A stretch of DNA of 64,000 nucleotides from CAZLGM01 sp964623625 (GTDB taxonomy: Bacteria; Desulfobacterota; Desulfobulbia; Desulfobulbales; Desulfocapsaceae): positions 12,704 through 76,703 of the forward strand of contig CAZUUJ010000007.1 in the NCBI GenBank assembly GCA_964623625.1, in the 5' to 3' direction. How positions within the stretch are numbered: position 1 is the first letter of the stretch; every line of letters begins with the position of its first letter. Made by a program: the position numbers and the translations under genes. This document shows positions 18,066 to 27,644 of this stretch, one piece after another. The notes below the pieces were generated by a model. The model ran no database searches and was not told where the DNA came from. It saw nothing but the letters and a program-made list of their open reading frames with translations.

Positions 18066-20252
18066 TTAATCTATACGGGATAATTGGTCACCTTTTACTT
18101 TCCATATTTGATAATGTGGTAGGGCTAGGTCGACAGGCTGGAAATATTTAGGATTATAGTCTTCTTTTCTTCGAAAAAGACGATTTATAACAATATCGGC
18201 TTTTTTCTGATCATGTAGAACAACCTGATTATGATCTGAAAGGAGTTCAAGGACATATTGTCCTTTTCCGGTAAAAAGATCTGTTTTAAAGACTTTTTCA
18301 GCTAATGAGTGTTCATCCAGATGCGTTAGGATTTTTCCTCTAGGATATGTGTTGTAATCGATTCTTTTTGTTGTAGTGCTGCCTGTGAGAACTATTTGAC
18401 TCAGTTGAACAGGACCTGGAAAGACGCTTTTTGCTGAGAATGTACCTTTTTGATAGTCAATTGAAAAGGCCGTGCTGGCAGGTTGGTTATTTTGTTTTAG
18501 TGCTAAGTTATGAAAAGAAAAAGTCGGTAAAGTTTTTATTCCAGTACGCGTTGGGATATCCCATGTTCCATTCCAGTAGATCCAGCGCAGTACTTTTATT
18601 AATCGAGAATCCAGAAACAAATACACAGGAGTTGGGTCGGTCGGGTAAAAGAATTCCAGCCAGTTTGTCGAGTTCTTTTTATCGCCAGAGTTCTTAAACT
18701 CCAGCTTATTAATTATTGCCTGAGCCTGTTTCGGGCTTCTTTCCAGAATAGCTTGTATGGTCTTTATGCAGTCATGGAGGCTTAAGTTCGCGGCTTTTTG
18801 AAAACGAAATATGCCTTTTTTCCCCCGCTTGGCGTAAAACTGCATAAAATTCGCTGATAATTGAAAGTTATCGGTTGTCAATGGCAGAGCATTCCAATAC
18901 GTTACTTCTCCACCATGGATATAGCCATCGCTGATGGTTCCCCGTTCGGACCAATAAATAAGGGCATGGCCTCCATCCCACCAACTCCAGATAGCACTGT
19001 TTTCTGGAGTTGTGTCTTTTACCTTTCGCATACCATCGATAGCAGGGCTTGGATAGCTCGACGCCTGGATGTTTTTTGTGAAGAAACCGGTGTGGGTCAG
19101 GTAGAGGAAAAAAAGGAGATAACAAATCGTGGGAATTGCCTTCCTGGTTACCCGATTATAGATTTCGTTAAATAGAAAACCCAATCCAAGAGCCAGAATT
19201 GGTGTAAGAAAAATTGCAAATCGTTTTGCATATAGAACGCTTAGTAGTCCGACGAACAAGATTGGCAAGAGATAAAAGGATTCCGCCTTTTTTTTAAAAA
19301 TTAAAAAGCAGAACCCAAATAAGGAACAGATAAAGATTGGTAGGTTCAGAGTCGATGTCCTGTAGATCTCTGAAAAAGTAAGTTTTTCCTGTTCTGTGAT
19401 TGATTTACCGATATTGGGAAAAAGTCCGCCCTCGTGCTTGATTATGTACGACAGATGTTCGTAAGCTGATGAAAAGATTCGTGATACCATCTCCCAATTA
19501 GTAAGAATAAAAAAAAGAATGGTAACAGCAAGAGCTGCTATTACAAATAAACCTTCTTTTTTTTGAGGACGGTAGTGGAAGAGCAGGGCAATGAGCAGCG
19601 GTGTCAGGCTTAACAGTGCTACAGGACCAAAAGCCATATCCCACCACCACAAAAAAAGAAAAGAGAAAAGAAAACCTGCAGCAAGAAAGATATAACGGGT
19701 GTTGGTTGTGTTATTTCCAAAACGCATAAACAGGTAAGAGCAGGATATGGCTAGTGTAACATTTAAGCAATCCGTGTCGAGTCTTCCCAGGTTCGTTCTG
19801 ATAATGTAATGATGGAACAGCAATCCGGCAGCAAGAGATGTCAGGGCCATAACATAGCCGCCCCAATGTTTCCCGAACAGATAAAGGGGTATTCCCAAGA
19901 TGAGACCCAGCGCAACAGGGGTAAATATTGCTATCCAATTGAGAGACAGGCCGGAAATCCTGGTAACGGTTGCTAATATAAGTGGCATGAGTGAAGGAAT
20001 AGAGGAACGTTCGACATTATCCGGAATGCCTCTTTGAGTATCAACTGGACTATATGTGCCATTTAAAATTTCTTTGGCTGTATTCAGATAATAATAGCCA
20101 TCCATTGAAGTGAGCAAAGGCTCATTTCCTGAAAAAAAAAGTTCCGGGTTCCGTTCCCATAAGAGCATGGCATCAACACGTAAAAAAAAACCTGCCGATA
20201 TTGCCAGCACAGCAAAAATACCAATGATCAGTTTATTTGTTGAACTTGCCAT
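18066..20252 (-). CDS. STT3-family oligosaccharyltransferase
   Basis: A 728-residue membrane enzyme of the STT3/PglB/AglB type, which moves a lipid-linked glycan to protein on the outer face of the inner membrane. It has a signal-anchor start, an early acidic loop with MDGYYYLNTAKEIL (the DxxYY catalytic-metal region), about 11-13 membrane helices, and the signature WWDGGHALIYW near residues 424-434 (canonical WWDYG, here WWDGG). A soluble C-terminal domain follows. Next to it are a VKOR-thioredoxin and two pilin genes, so pilins are candidate targets. N- or O-linkage cannot be told from sequence. Confidence 0.85.
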   Translation of the reverse strand: MASSTNKLIIGIFAVLAISAGFFLRVDAMLLWERNPELFFSGNEPLLTSMDGYYYLNTAKEILNGTYSPVDTQRGIPDNVERSSIPSLMPLILATVTRISGLSLNWIAIFTPVALGLILGIPLYLFGKHWGGYVMALTSLAAGLLFHHYIIRTNLGRLDTDCLNVTLAISCSYLFMRFGNNTTNTRYIFLAAGFLFSFLFLWWWDMAFGPVALLSLTPLLIALLFHYRPQKKEGLFVIAALAVTILFFILTNWEMVSRIFSSAYEHLSYIIKHEGGLFPNIGKSITEQEKLTFSEIYRTSTLNLPIFICSLFGFCFLIFKKKAESFYLLPILFVGLLSVLYAKRFAIFLTPILALGLGFLFNEIYNRVTRKAIPTICYLLFFLYLTHTGFFTKNIQASSYPSPAIDGMRKVKDTTPENSAIWSWWDGGHALIYWSERGTISDGYIHGGEVTYWNALPLTTDNFQLSANFMQFYAKRGKKGIFRFQKAANLSLHDCIKTIQAILERSPKQAQAIINKLEFKNSGDKKNSTNWLEFFYPTDPTPVYLFLDSRLIKVLRWIYWNGTWDIPTRTGIKTLPTFSFHNLALKQNNQPASTAFSIDYQKGTFSAKSVFPGPVQLSQIVLTGSTTTKRIDYNTYPRGKILTHLDEHSLAEKVFKTDLFTGKGQYVLELLSDHNQVVLHDQKKADIVINRLFRRKEDYNPKYFQPVDLALPHYQIWKVKGDQLSRID

Positions 20253-20329
20253 GTTGAGCTAATCACCTTCGCTTTGAAAAGTGATGTTTACAGGTTTGAT
20301 GAAACCGACCATGTTGATGAGTTATTTTG

Positions 20330-21328
20330 TTAGAGATGGCTCTTCTGATTCGAGTTAACCGGCAGTTTGACAACATGTTCCAGAATTGCTTTTTTACCGG
20401 TAATAATCCTCTTTTTCGATTTGGATTCTTCTATGAATAACACTGGAATAACATTAATATTGAGGTTTGCTAGAAAAGACAACGCCTTTTTATTTTGTTT
20501 GGAGAGCCCTTTTTTTACTTTGTAATTAGTTGTTTCTTCTTCTTTTACTTCCTTTAAAAGCTGGAAAGGATTGTTTGTTTGGGAGGTCTGGTCTACAAAC
20601 TTGCTGAGTTTCATTAAAGCCCCTTTGTCCTGATCGATTGCCGCCAGTTGCCAGGTATCGGTTTGAGGGTTGAGTTCAGACAGTTTTTCGACAACTTCCA
20701 GGCAGTGTGGACAATTCATGCTGAAGATAAGAGTCTTTTGGGCTGATTTTTCAACCTGTGTAACTGTTGCCGGTTGTCTATAGAAAACCATTTGGCTGGC
20801 GGCTCCGCTCGGCTCCGGCATATCCATGATGCTGTTGGCCGAGAAACCGCCAATCCAGGCCAGCAGGAGAATAGGTAGGACGGCAATCTGTCTCCAGGCA
20901 AGACAAAAAAGAGTTGTTACTAATAATAGCGCTGCCGCGATTGCAATACAGAGCACACACTTCTGCCCAATGGTAAAATATTGAAAGCCCAACAGCGCGC
21001 CATCAAAAGCCAGGGCTGTGGCTAGAAAAAGAAAGGGAAAAATGGAAATATGTTTTGGGTATCTTTGCGAGAAGAAAAAAAGAAGAGTCAGGATCCAGAA
21101 AAATACAGCGCCACCAGCGACTAAGATCTGTTCGCTGATCAGAAGATAATTGCCGACTATTTCACAGGCGGATGTTTTGCATAGGCTGCTTCCCTGCAGC
21201 TGCAGGTAGGATTCAACAGACAGAAAAAGAGCAGTGAGCAGACCGGCTCCAAGCGCCGGATAAAAAAACAACTTATTGATCGGTCGGGTTTGATTCGTCA
21301 TGGAGTCTGAAAAACCATAGAGAGACAA
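20330..21328 (-). CDS. VKOR-thioredoxin fusion, disulfide bond formation
   Basis: A 332-residue protein. The N-terminal 180 residues are a VKOR-like four-to-five-helix domain with the extracytoplasmic pair CKTSAC and the quinone-site CxxC (KCVLCI). The C-terminal part is a thioredoxin-like periplasmic domain with the redox site CPHC in FSMNCPHCLEVVEKL. Such fusions replace the DsbB/DsbA pair and oxidise cysteines in exported proteins. It lies 14 bases after the end of a pilin-like gene that has a Cys pair, so it may oxidise pilins and perhaps assist the STT3 enzyme. Confidence 0.85.
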   Translation of the reverse strand: MSLYGFSDSMTNQTRPINKLFFYPALGAGLLTALFLSVESYLQLQGSSLCKTSACEIVGNYLLISEQILVAGGAVFFWILTLLFFFSQRYPKHISIFPFLFLATALAFDGALLGFQYFTIGQKCVLCIAIAAALLLVTTLFCLAWRQIAVLPILLLAWIGGFSANSIMDMPEPSGAASQMVFYRQPATVTQVEKSAQKTLIFSMNCPHCLEVVEKLSELNPQTDTWQLAAIDQDKGALMKLSKFVDQTSQTNNPFQLLKEVKEEETTNYKVKKGLSKQNKKALSFLANLNINVIPVLFIEESKSKKRIITGKKAILEHVVKLPVNSNQKSHL

Positions 21329-21342
21329 AATGACGGTCGGTT

Positions 21343-21846
21343 TTATTGATATGTTCCGGATCGCACTCCGGGAGGTGCTCCACGGTTTACTTGAGGAGTG
21401 GCTGTAAAAGCAGCAGACTCGTTGGTTGCCCCGGGGTTATTTATTGTTAACGTATAGTGGTAAAGCGTGACTCCGGTTGTGGCTTTTTTGGGTTGAAACT
21501 CAGGCAGGGGGCATGGAGGAGCGGTGCAACTTGAACCACCTATGGTGTTGGCGGTTACATTTCCATTGTCATCTTCAGCGTAGGTATATGGGCCGGCACC
21601 GGGAAATTGGCCGTTTTCAGCTCGAAAAGTTTCCAGCAGTACCGGGAACTGTTCCAGGATGTTATCGGCTATTTTTTGTTTGGCTGTTGCCTGATAATTT
21701 CTATATGCTGGGATGGCAATTGCGGCTAAAATACCAATGATACCCACTACGATAGCCAGTTCGATCAGAGAAAAACCTTTCTGTGTATCTTTTTTTAGGG
21801 TTGCTGGAGAAGGCCTGTGGAAGCTTATATGATTGTCAGATTTCAT
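21343..21846 (-). CDS. Type IV pilin-like protein
   Basis: A pilin-like protein of 167 residues. The prepilin peptidase site is DTQKG/FSLIELAIVVGIIG with Glu at +5, giving a leader of 24 residues if translation starts at the ATG at 21846. A frame to 21873 would add nine residues and has no better ribosome site. The globular part has a Cys pair (SSCTAPPC) and two N-x-S/T sequons (NVT, NES) that could be glycosylation targets of the neighbouring STT3 enzyme. It is expressed toward VKOR and STT3. Whether it is a minor or alternative major pilin is unknown. Confidence 0.82.
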   Translation of the reverse strand: MKSDNHISFHRPSPATLKKDTQKGFSLIELAIVVGIIGILAAIAIPAYRNYQATAKQKIADNILEQFPVLLETFRAENGQFPGAGPYTYAEDDNGNVTANTIGGSSCTAPPCPLPEFQPKKATTGVTLYHYTLTINNPGATNESAAFTATPQVNRGAPPGVRSGTYQ

Positions 21847-21888
21847 TGTAGCTCTATCTCTTTTACGGCACATATTTGTGTGAAGGAA

Positions 21889-21941
21889 TCTGAAAATAAA
21901 AAAGCAGATTGGTGATAGTTATTATATCACCAATCTGCTTT
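21889..21941 (-). terminator. Rho-independent terminator of pilA
   Basis: A perfect 17-bp stem (arms 21901-21917 and 21925-21941, 7-base loop), followed on the minus strand by a T-rich run of about ten bases. It lies 25 bases after the pilA stop. The stem is not especially GC-rich but is long and uninterrupted. Confidence 0.9.
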
Positions 21942-21965
21942 ATAGTACAAGAAGGTTATTTTCTG

Positions 21966-22406
21966 TTATTCAACAGTAACTGTGACGGTCACACCACCAC
22001 CTTCCTTATCGGAGCCTCTGATGATGTAGGTTTGACCGCTGGTAGCAGCATTCATGTTGTCGCTGGCTGTACCGTCAATACCAACCTGACATTCCGTATC
22101 TGCGGTCTGGTCGCCGGCACCGTCAACAAATGCGGGAGTTCCTGTCCGGTATGGGTCCTGCTTGCCGCCGGAGTTAAGGTCAGCAACCACAGTTGTTGAA
22201 GCAGTTGTGCCCGCAGACATTTTTGCCATCTCAGATTTGATAAACATATGGGCGGCATCCGTATTGGTCGCACACGCATTCCTTTTGGTAACTGCCATAT
22301 AGCTTAAGTACTGCGGAATGGCGATGGCAGCCAGAATACCGATAATTGCCACAACGATCATCAATTCAACAAGTGTAAAACCCTTTTGGTTCCTCTTAAT
22401 CTTCAT
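21966..22406 (-). CDS. pilA: Major type IV pilin PilA
   Basis: A 146-residue prepilin with a short leader, MKIKRNQKG/FTLVELMIVVAIIG, and Glu at +5. The hydrophobic N-terminal helix is followed by a globular head with two cysteines (NACATN and DTECQVG) that could form one disulfide. A strong ribosome site (AAGGAGGAAAC) precedes the ATG. It has its own sigma-54 promoter and terminator, which suits a major, strongly expressed subunit. The head contains no N-x-S/T sequon, so N-glycosylation by the nearby STT3 enzyme would have to use another site or target. Confidence 0.88.
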   Translation of the reverse strand: MKIKRNQKGFTLVELMIVVAIIGILAAIAIPQYLSYMAVTKRNACATNTDAAHMFIKSEMAKMSAGTTASTTVVADLNSGGKQDPYRTGTPAFVDGAGDQTADTECQVGIDGTASDNMNAATSGQTYIIRGSDKEGGGVTVTVTVE

Positions 22407-22509
22407 GTTTCCTCCTTACGATAAATCGATAACAATACAGGTTAATCCTCTCAGTTTGGTATAGAGCCCAAAGACTCTTGCCTAATTAAAACCTCGCTGT
22501 TTTAAATTA

Positions 22510-22525
22510 TGCAATAAGCGGGCCA
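22510..22525 (-). promoter_or_regulatory. Sigma-54 promoter of pilA
   Basis: On the minus strand the sequence reads TGGCCCGCTTATTGCA, matching the TGGYAYRN4YTGCW element at all conserved positions except the fifth (C for A). Its GG and GC are spaced correctly. It lies 104 bases before the pilA ATG. The PilS/PilR-like pair in this window is the natural candidate activator. Confidence 0.75.
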
Positions 22526-22828
22526 GTTACTGTTGGCTTTGAAGTTGCACTGGAAAGAAAAAGTATTTCATTGATTTAACGATAATAATAAGCCTGATGT
22601 CCCCGACTATTCATTATGCAGTATCTTTGTTGAAGAAAAAGAGGCGAGAAATTAGTAAGTTGAGTGTAGTCCCGCTTTTTTTATTGTGTGGGGGAAGGAA
22701 CACAGGCTATTTTGTGTATACTAATTGTTTCTATTAATTCAAATAGATATGTAATATGATTATATTATCATGTTGAGTATGACTAAAACAGAGACGTGTG
22801 AGTAATTTGCAGCGGATTGACAAATTTG

Positions 22829-22841
22829 GTCACCGGGTGAC
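22829..22841. promoter_or_regulatory. Short palindrome in the pilA/TMTC intergenic region
   Basis: GTCACC-G-GGTGAC is a perfect 13-base palindrome about 45 bases before the next plus-strand gene. A second partial copy, TTGGCACC, follows. Together with a nearby TTGACA at 22818 it may be an operator. The 479-base gap from 22407 to 22885 holds this, the pilA promoter and nothing else I can identify. Confidence 0.35.
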
Positions 22842-22885
22842 AAAAATTGGCACCTTGAGACCATGATTCATCCAGTATAGGGGCA

Positions 22886-24664
22886 ATGGGAAAAAGGACA
22901 GCTATCAACAGACAACACCCGACGGTTGACGATAACCGGATATGGGGTGTTCGGCCTTCTCTGCTTGCTTTTTTTCTATTGCTGGTCTGCTCATATCTAG
23001 TTTTCCACGATATGTTTGCACACCCTTTTATCGATTATGACGATCACACTATAATTGTTGATCGATTTGACAAATATGATGGATTAACATTTGAGAATAT
23101 CCGCGAAATAGTTCTTGAGGATTTTCCCAGGGAAGAACCTTTAATTGTCCGCGACCTGTCATATCTGGTTAATGCTGAGATCTTTGGCGTCCAGAATCCA
23201 AAGGGATATCTGCTGGGTAATTTTGTCTTACATGTCTTCTCTTCCTATCTGGTCTATTTACTAGCTCTTCGTCTGTATCCCGGGGGAATTATCCCGGCGT
23301 TAGCCGGTGCTCTTCTTTTCTCGATCCATCCCATTCATGTTGAAAGCATTGCCTGGATCTCTTCGCGAAAGGATCCCTTGTACACGGTCTTTTTTCTCAG
23401 CGCCTTATTGTCCTATATGGCCTATTTAAAAAATTACAGTAAAAGGTGGCTTGGGTTCTCCTTTCTTCTTGTGTTGTTCTCCTTTTTTTCCAAATCTGCT
23501 GCCATTTCATTTTTTCCTGTAGTTGCCGCTTATCGGTTTTTTGTTGAGAGGGATAAACGATTCACATTAGCAGAGACCATTTATGGGATAGCGTTAATTG
23601 TTGCAACAGTGTTATTTGTCTTCTGGTATTCCGATATTTTAAAACAATTTGGTGTGCTGTCATCGAACTCTATTGATGTTGACCGTAACTGGTTCATCTG
23701 GATATTAAGCAGCTGTACGTATATCACATTCTATATACAAAAACTGATTCTACCCCTTCAGCAGTCAACGTTTTATGACTATCCGGCTTCCCCGGCACTG
23801 TTTGTACATATAGGTTTTTTACTTGCTTCAATGGTTGTCATGGGCGTTTATGGAGCGTATCTCTGGAGGTCATACACGCGGGATGCCAAACAATCAGTCT
23901 TTCTGGGGTTATTTTTTCTTTTTAGTCTGGTGCCGTATCTTGAACTGGCTCGTGTGGGGATTTATGTTGCCGATAGATATGCCTATCTATCCTCTGCCCC
24001 GTTCCTCGTGATGACCACCTTTGCAGTGGGAAGATGGTTGAAAAAAACAGGTGGGAACGAACAGGTCAGAAAAGGTGTTGCAGCAGTTGTATTAGTGCTA
24101 ATTATAATTCTCTGGGGTTCTAAATCGATCAGAGCGGTCACAAACTGGGAGAGTACAATGTCTTTCTGGCAGAATTCTCTCAAAGTTGCTCCTAATCGAC
24201 TAGATCCGTATAAAGGATTAATGAGACATTATATCAAACTCTTCATCTACTCTTCAGACCGATCAAGGGGTAAGGATTACCTGCTGGCGGCAAGGAAGGT
24301 TGGTGGGAGTGCTGTCAGCAGATTCTGCCGGCCTGATGGGACATGTCCGAAAAATATGTACAGGCTGCTTGAAGTGTATGCTGAAATTGAATGGAATCTT
24401 GGTAATGCCGGGCAGGCGGAAAAGTATTTTCAACAGAGTCTGTCGCTTTCTCCCACCTATGTTGAAGGGGCGTTTATGTACGCGACTTTCCTCGTGCATC
24501 AGACCAGATATCAAGAAGCGTTGGCGCAAATTCGTAAGATAGAGAGATCGGCAAATCCATATATGAACAGAAACATATTGGTAGATATTCAAAAGCGTCT
24601 TCTCCCTCTCGTAGAAAAGGGATTGAACAGTAATTCGGGCCGGTCCGGAGAAACCGGACAGTGA
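22886..24664 (+). CDS. TMTC-like multispanning membrane protein with C-terminal TPR
   Basis: A 592-residue protein with about ten membrane helices and then a TPR-like tail (from about residue 480: YAEIEWNLGNAGQAEKYFQQSLSLSPTYV). The first loop has FIDYDDHTII, and later HPIHVESIAWISSRKDPLY, a pattern typical of TMTC-type O-mannosyltransferase relatives (GT-C fold). These transfer sugars from lipid carriers to proteins on the outer membrane face. It is followed without a gap (TGATG) by a methyltransferase and then a DPM-like GT2, a set that would fit lipid-sugar supply and use. The role in pilus or surface glycosylation is inference. Confidence 0.75.
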   Translation: MGKRTAINRQHPTVDDNRIWGVRPSLLAFFLLLVCSYLVFHDMFAHPFIDYDDHTIIVDRFDKYDGLTFENIREIVLEDFPREEPLIVRDLSYLVNAEIFGVQNPKGYLLGNFVLHVFSSYLVYLLALRLYPGGIIPALAGALLFSIHPIHVESIAWISSRKDPLYTVFFLSALLSYMAYLKNYSKRWLGFSFLLVLFSFFSKSAAISFFPVVAAYRFFVERDKRFTLAETIYGIALIVATVLFVFWYSDILKQFGVLSSNSIDVDRNWFIWILSSCTYITFYIQKLILPLQQSTFYDYPASPALFVHIGFLLASMVVMGVYGAYLWRSYTRDAKQSVFLGLFFLFSLVPYLELARVGIYVADRYAYLSSAPFLVMTTFAVGRWLKKTGGNEQVRKGVAAVVLVLIIILWGSKSIRAVTNWESTMSFWQNSLKVAPNRLDPYKGLMRHYIKLFIYSSDRSRGKDYLLAARKVGGSAVSRFCRPDGTCPKNMYRLLEVYAEIEWNLGNAGQAEKYFQQSLSLSPTYVEGAFMYATFLVHQTRYQEALAQIRKIERSANPYMNRNILVDIQKRLLPLVEKGLNSNSGRSGETGQ

Positions 24665-25308
24665 TGGCTGACATATCGATGAAAAACGAGATTACCCAAA
24701 CCTACCCTTATCTGCGTTCAAGAAGAGGAGTATGGAAAGAGATTGTCCGATTTATTCATAAAGATATCGGCTTCCTTGAGTGTCTTGTTGAGCTTGGTTC
24801 AGGATATGGTGATTTCATTAATCAATATCCGGCTGCTAGAAAAATATGCTATGATATAAACCCAGCAATGAGTCGCTTTATGCATGATGACGTTGAGTTC
24901 AAGTGTGAAAACGGTGTCATGTTGTCCGGTTTGTCGACTGACAGTGTTGATGCGGTTTTTGCCAGTAACTTTCTGGAACACTTAACAACTCAGGAACTTG
25001 ACGTGTTAATGCCCCGTATCTTCAGTGTGTTGAGAAGAGAAGGGAAGCTTGTGTTGATTCAACCAAATTACAAACTTTGTAAAGAGTCCTATTTTAATGA
25101 CAAGACCCACAAAACGATTTTCTCAGATGAAAACATTAAACATTTCCTTGAAAAATCTGGCTTCACTGTGAGGATTCTCATCCCTGGGCTGCTACCGTTT
25201 TCCATGAAGTCGAGATTGCCGAAATGGCCGTTTTTCGTACGGTTGTATCTTGTATCTTTATTCAGACCGGGAGCAGCCCAAATGTATGTCGTTGCCGAAA
25301 AGAGGTAA
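24664..25308 (+). CDS. Class I SAM-dependent methyltransferase
   Basis: A 214-residue methyltransferase: VELGSGYGDFINQY is motif I, VDAVFASNFLEHLT motif II. The ATG at 24664 overlaps the TGA of the upstream gene (TGATG), which supports this start over the GTG three bases earlier. It is followed three bases later by a GT2 gene. It probably modifies a glycan or glycolipid, as suggested by its neighbours. Confidence 0.78.
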   Translation: MADISMKNEITQTYPYLRSRRGVWKEIVRFIHKDIGFLECLVELGSGYGDFINQYPAARKICYDINPAMSRFMHDDVEFKCENGVMLSGLSTDSVDAVFASNFLEHLTTQELDVLMPRIFSVLRREGKLVLIQPNYKLCKESYFNDKTHKTIFSDENIKHFLEKSGFTVRILIPGLLPFSMKSRLPKWPFFVRLYLVSLFRPGAAQMYVVAEKR

Positions 25309-25311
25309 GAA

Positions 25312-26049
25312 ATGTGGAATGGTCGTACAGTGTCTCTTATCCTCCCTACCTTTAATGAGAAAGAGTCGATTAAAGATTCCATTAAGAGTTTTCAATATGG
25401 AGAAATTGTCGATGAAATTATTGTTGTCAACAATAATGCGGTCAAAGGAACCAGTGAAGAGGTTTCGATGACCTCTGCCCGTGAAGTCATTGAGTCGGAA
25501 CAGGGATACGGGGCAGCTATTCGACGAGGATTTGCAGAGGTGGATGGAGACTATATTGTTGTTGCCGAGCCGGATGGGACATTCCAGGGGAAAGATGTTG
25601 TTAAGCTTCTGTCATATATCGATGATTTTGATGTGGTGTATGGAAGTCGGACAGTGAAAGAACTTATCTGGCAGGGTGCAAACATGGGAATTTTTTTGAA
25701 ATGGGGAAATTATTGGGTGGCCAAACTAATGGAGTTTTTATTCAATACTACTTCGTTGACCGATGTCGGATGCACATTACGATGTATTAACAGGAAGGCA
25801 TTGACACATCTGGAGCCGTTTTTTACTGTGAATGGGTCATTTTTTGGTCCTGAAATGATGGTTCTGTCAATACTGATGGATATGAGAATCGTCCAGATTC
25901 CGATTAATTATACAAAAAGGGTTGGTGTTTCATCTGTTACCGGGAATAAGGTTCGAGCATTTTTCTTAGGGATTCGGATGATAGCTTTGATTCTTTCGTA
26001 TCGTCTTAAAGGGTGGTTTTCCCCTTTTAAATATAAAAAATACCGATAA
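25312..26049 (+). CDS. Family 2 glycosyltransferase, DPM-like
   Basis: A 245-residue GT2 enzyme (SLILPTFNEKESIKDSIKSF, then EIIVVNN, EPDGTFQGKD as the metal motif). It lacks clear C-terminal membrane helices, unlike the relative at 2782. Polyprenol-phosphate sugar synthesis is the likeliest role, which would supply the TMTC-like protein two genes upstream. The three genes form one transcript by spacing (0 and 3 bases). Confidence 0.8.
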   Translation: MWNGRTVSLILPTFNEKESIKDSIKSFQYGEIVDEIIVVNNNAVKGTSEEVSMTSAREVIESEQGYGAAIRRGFAEVDGDYIVVAEPDGTFQGKDVVKLLSYIDDFDVVYGSRTVKELIWQGANMGIFLKWGNYWVAKLMEFLFNTTSLTDVGCTLRCINRKALTHLEPFFTVNGSFFGPEMMVLSILMDMRIVQIPINYTKRVGVSSVTGNKVRAFFLGIRMIALILSYRLKGWFSPFKYKKYR

Positions 26050-26123
26050 TAAGTAATACTGTGCTTTATAGACAGGAAGTACTGCTTTCTTAGTGAAACG
26101 AAGGAAGTCGACCGGGACCAAAA

Positions 26124-27644
26124 ATGTTGAGCGGGAATATAAAGGCAAAATTGACTGTTACATTGGTTTTGCTATTGGCCATCGGTATGATTCTCACTTC
26201 TTTTGTGATGTTTGCTCTCTGGCAACGGCAGGATCTTCAAAATGAAATTGAAGAATTAACATTGCTTGTCGAGTCGATATCGGGCTCACTTGATATCGAA
26301 CAGGATTTTGGAGCATCCAGTTTACTTCTTCCAATACCATTTAAGAAAGTGCTGCATGAAAAATCCATAACCTGTTTTCTGATAGCGAAAGAGGAAGAAC
26401 ATCGAGAATTCCTCTCTCCATGCAAAAAAGATAGTGGTCTCGAACAAGTATTACTGTCAGCCAGTCGTTCCGGCACTGTTGCCCATATCTATTCACGTCC
26501 CAGTATAGAGGGATTATTGTTGGGTAATAATAGCTTATTAATGGCAATTCCTGTTCACCAAGACCAAAAGCTCATTGCTGTTTTCGGATTGTCGAAGGAC
26601 CTGGCCCCTTTGTACAAGCAACTTCGATCTGCATTGAAGGTTGTTTTTATCTATATCTTGGTCAATGTGGTTATCCTGGCTGCAATTGGTTTCTTTCGAT
26701 TCTCTAACTTACTCCTTCGCCCCCTTAATCGTCTGGTAACGTTGGCTGATTCCGGTTCCGGTAGAGATGGTATGATGTTGTTTGAGTCGGATGACGGTGA
26801 TGAGTTTGCCAAACTTACCCGCAGTCTCAACAGGATGATAAAGCGAATCGCAGCCGACAATGAAAAGCTGCGATCAAGTGTACAGTCATTGGAAAAGGCC
26901 AACAAAAAGCTGGAGCGCAATCGGCAGGAGATGGTGCGGGTGGAAAAACTTGCTGCCGTTGGTCGGTTGTCCGCCGGGCTTGCCCATGAAATCGGCAATC
27001 CGCTGGGGATTATCCAGGGATATACCGGTATGCTGGGACATGATGGCGGCACCGATGAAGAAAAAAAAGAATATCTGGCACGCATTGAGTCGGAACTCGG
27101 CAGAATTAATGACTTAATGCAGCAGCTGCTGGGTTACTCACGGTTTAGTGATAAACAGTCACAGATTTTCAGTGTCCATGAAGTCCTTTTAGATGTCATT
27201 GATTTGGTTCGTTTTCGCGGTCAATCAAAAACAGTTTGTTTTGTTGAGCGGTTCGAGGCGGAAAATGACCTGATTACAGCTAACAGCGACAATCTCAAAC
27301 AGGTTTTCATTAACTGTTTCTTCAATAGCATAGATGCCATACAGGAAAAGAAAGAGAGAGGAGAAATAGTAGTTGAGACTCAAAACAAAAAAAATGATTC
27401 CGGGGAAAGCATTTTGACGGTCACAATCACCGATAACGGAAATGGGATTGAAGCGGAGAATATCGATAAGATCTTCGATCCGTTTTTCACAACAAAAGAT
27501 GTGGGACATGGAACAGGGCTGGGGCTTTTTGTTTCCCATACCATTCTCGATAATCTTGGCGGTCGAATGCGAGCGGAAAGTAAGCCGGGAAAAGGCACCC
27601 GTATTATTGTTGATTTGAAGATAAGGAAAGAGAAGGATGGATAA
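26124..27644 (+). CDS. PilS-like sensor histidine kinase
   Basis: A 506-residue kinase. It has a membrane helix at residues 8-30, an extracytoplasmic loop of about 140 residues, a second helix at about 172-195, a HAMP-like linker, and a HisKA domain with AHEIGNPLGIIQG (phosphorylated His near residue 288). The HATPase_c end carries DNGNGIE, FDPFFTTKDVGHGTGLGL. It overlaps the response regulator gene by 8 bases. Its position before the minor pilin operon suggests a PilS role, but the sensory loop is not recognised. Confidence 0.85.
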   Translation: MLSGNIKAKLTVTLVLLLAIGMILTSFVMFALWQRQDLQNEIEELTLLVESISGSLDIEQDFGASSLLLPIPFKKVLHEKSITCFLIAKEEEHREFLSPCKKDSGLEQVLLSASRSGTVAHIYSRPSIEGLLLGNNSLLMAIPVHQDQKLIAVFGLSKDLAPLYKQLRSALKVVFIYILVNVVILAAIGFFRFSNLLLRPLNRLVTLADSGSGRDGMMLFESDDGDEFAKLTRSLNRMIKRIAADNEKLRSSVQSLEKANKKLERNRQEMVRVEKLAAVGRLSAGLAHEIGNPLGIIQGYTGMLGHDGGTDEEKKEYLARIESELGRINDLMQQLLGYSRFSDKQSQIFSVHEVLLDVIDLVRFRGQSKTVCFVERFEAENDLITANSDNLKQVFINCFFNSIDAIQEKKERGEIVVETQNKKNDSGESILTVTITDNGNGIEAENIDKIFDPFFTTKDVGHGTGLGLFVSHTILDNLGGRMRAESKPGKGTRIIVDLKIRKEKDG

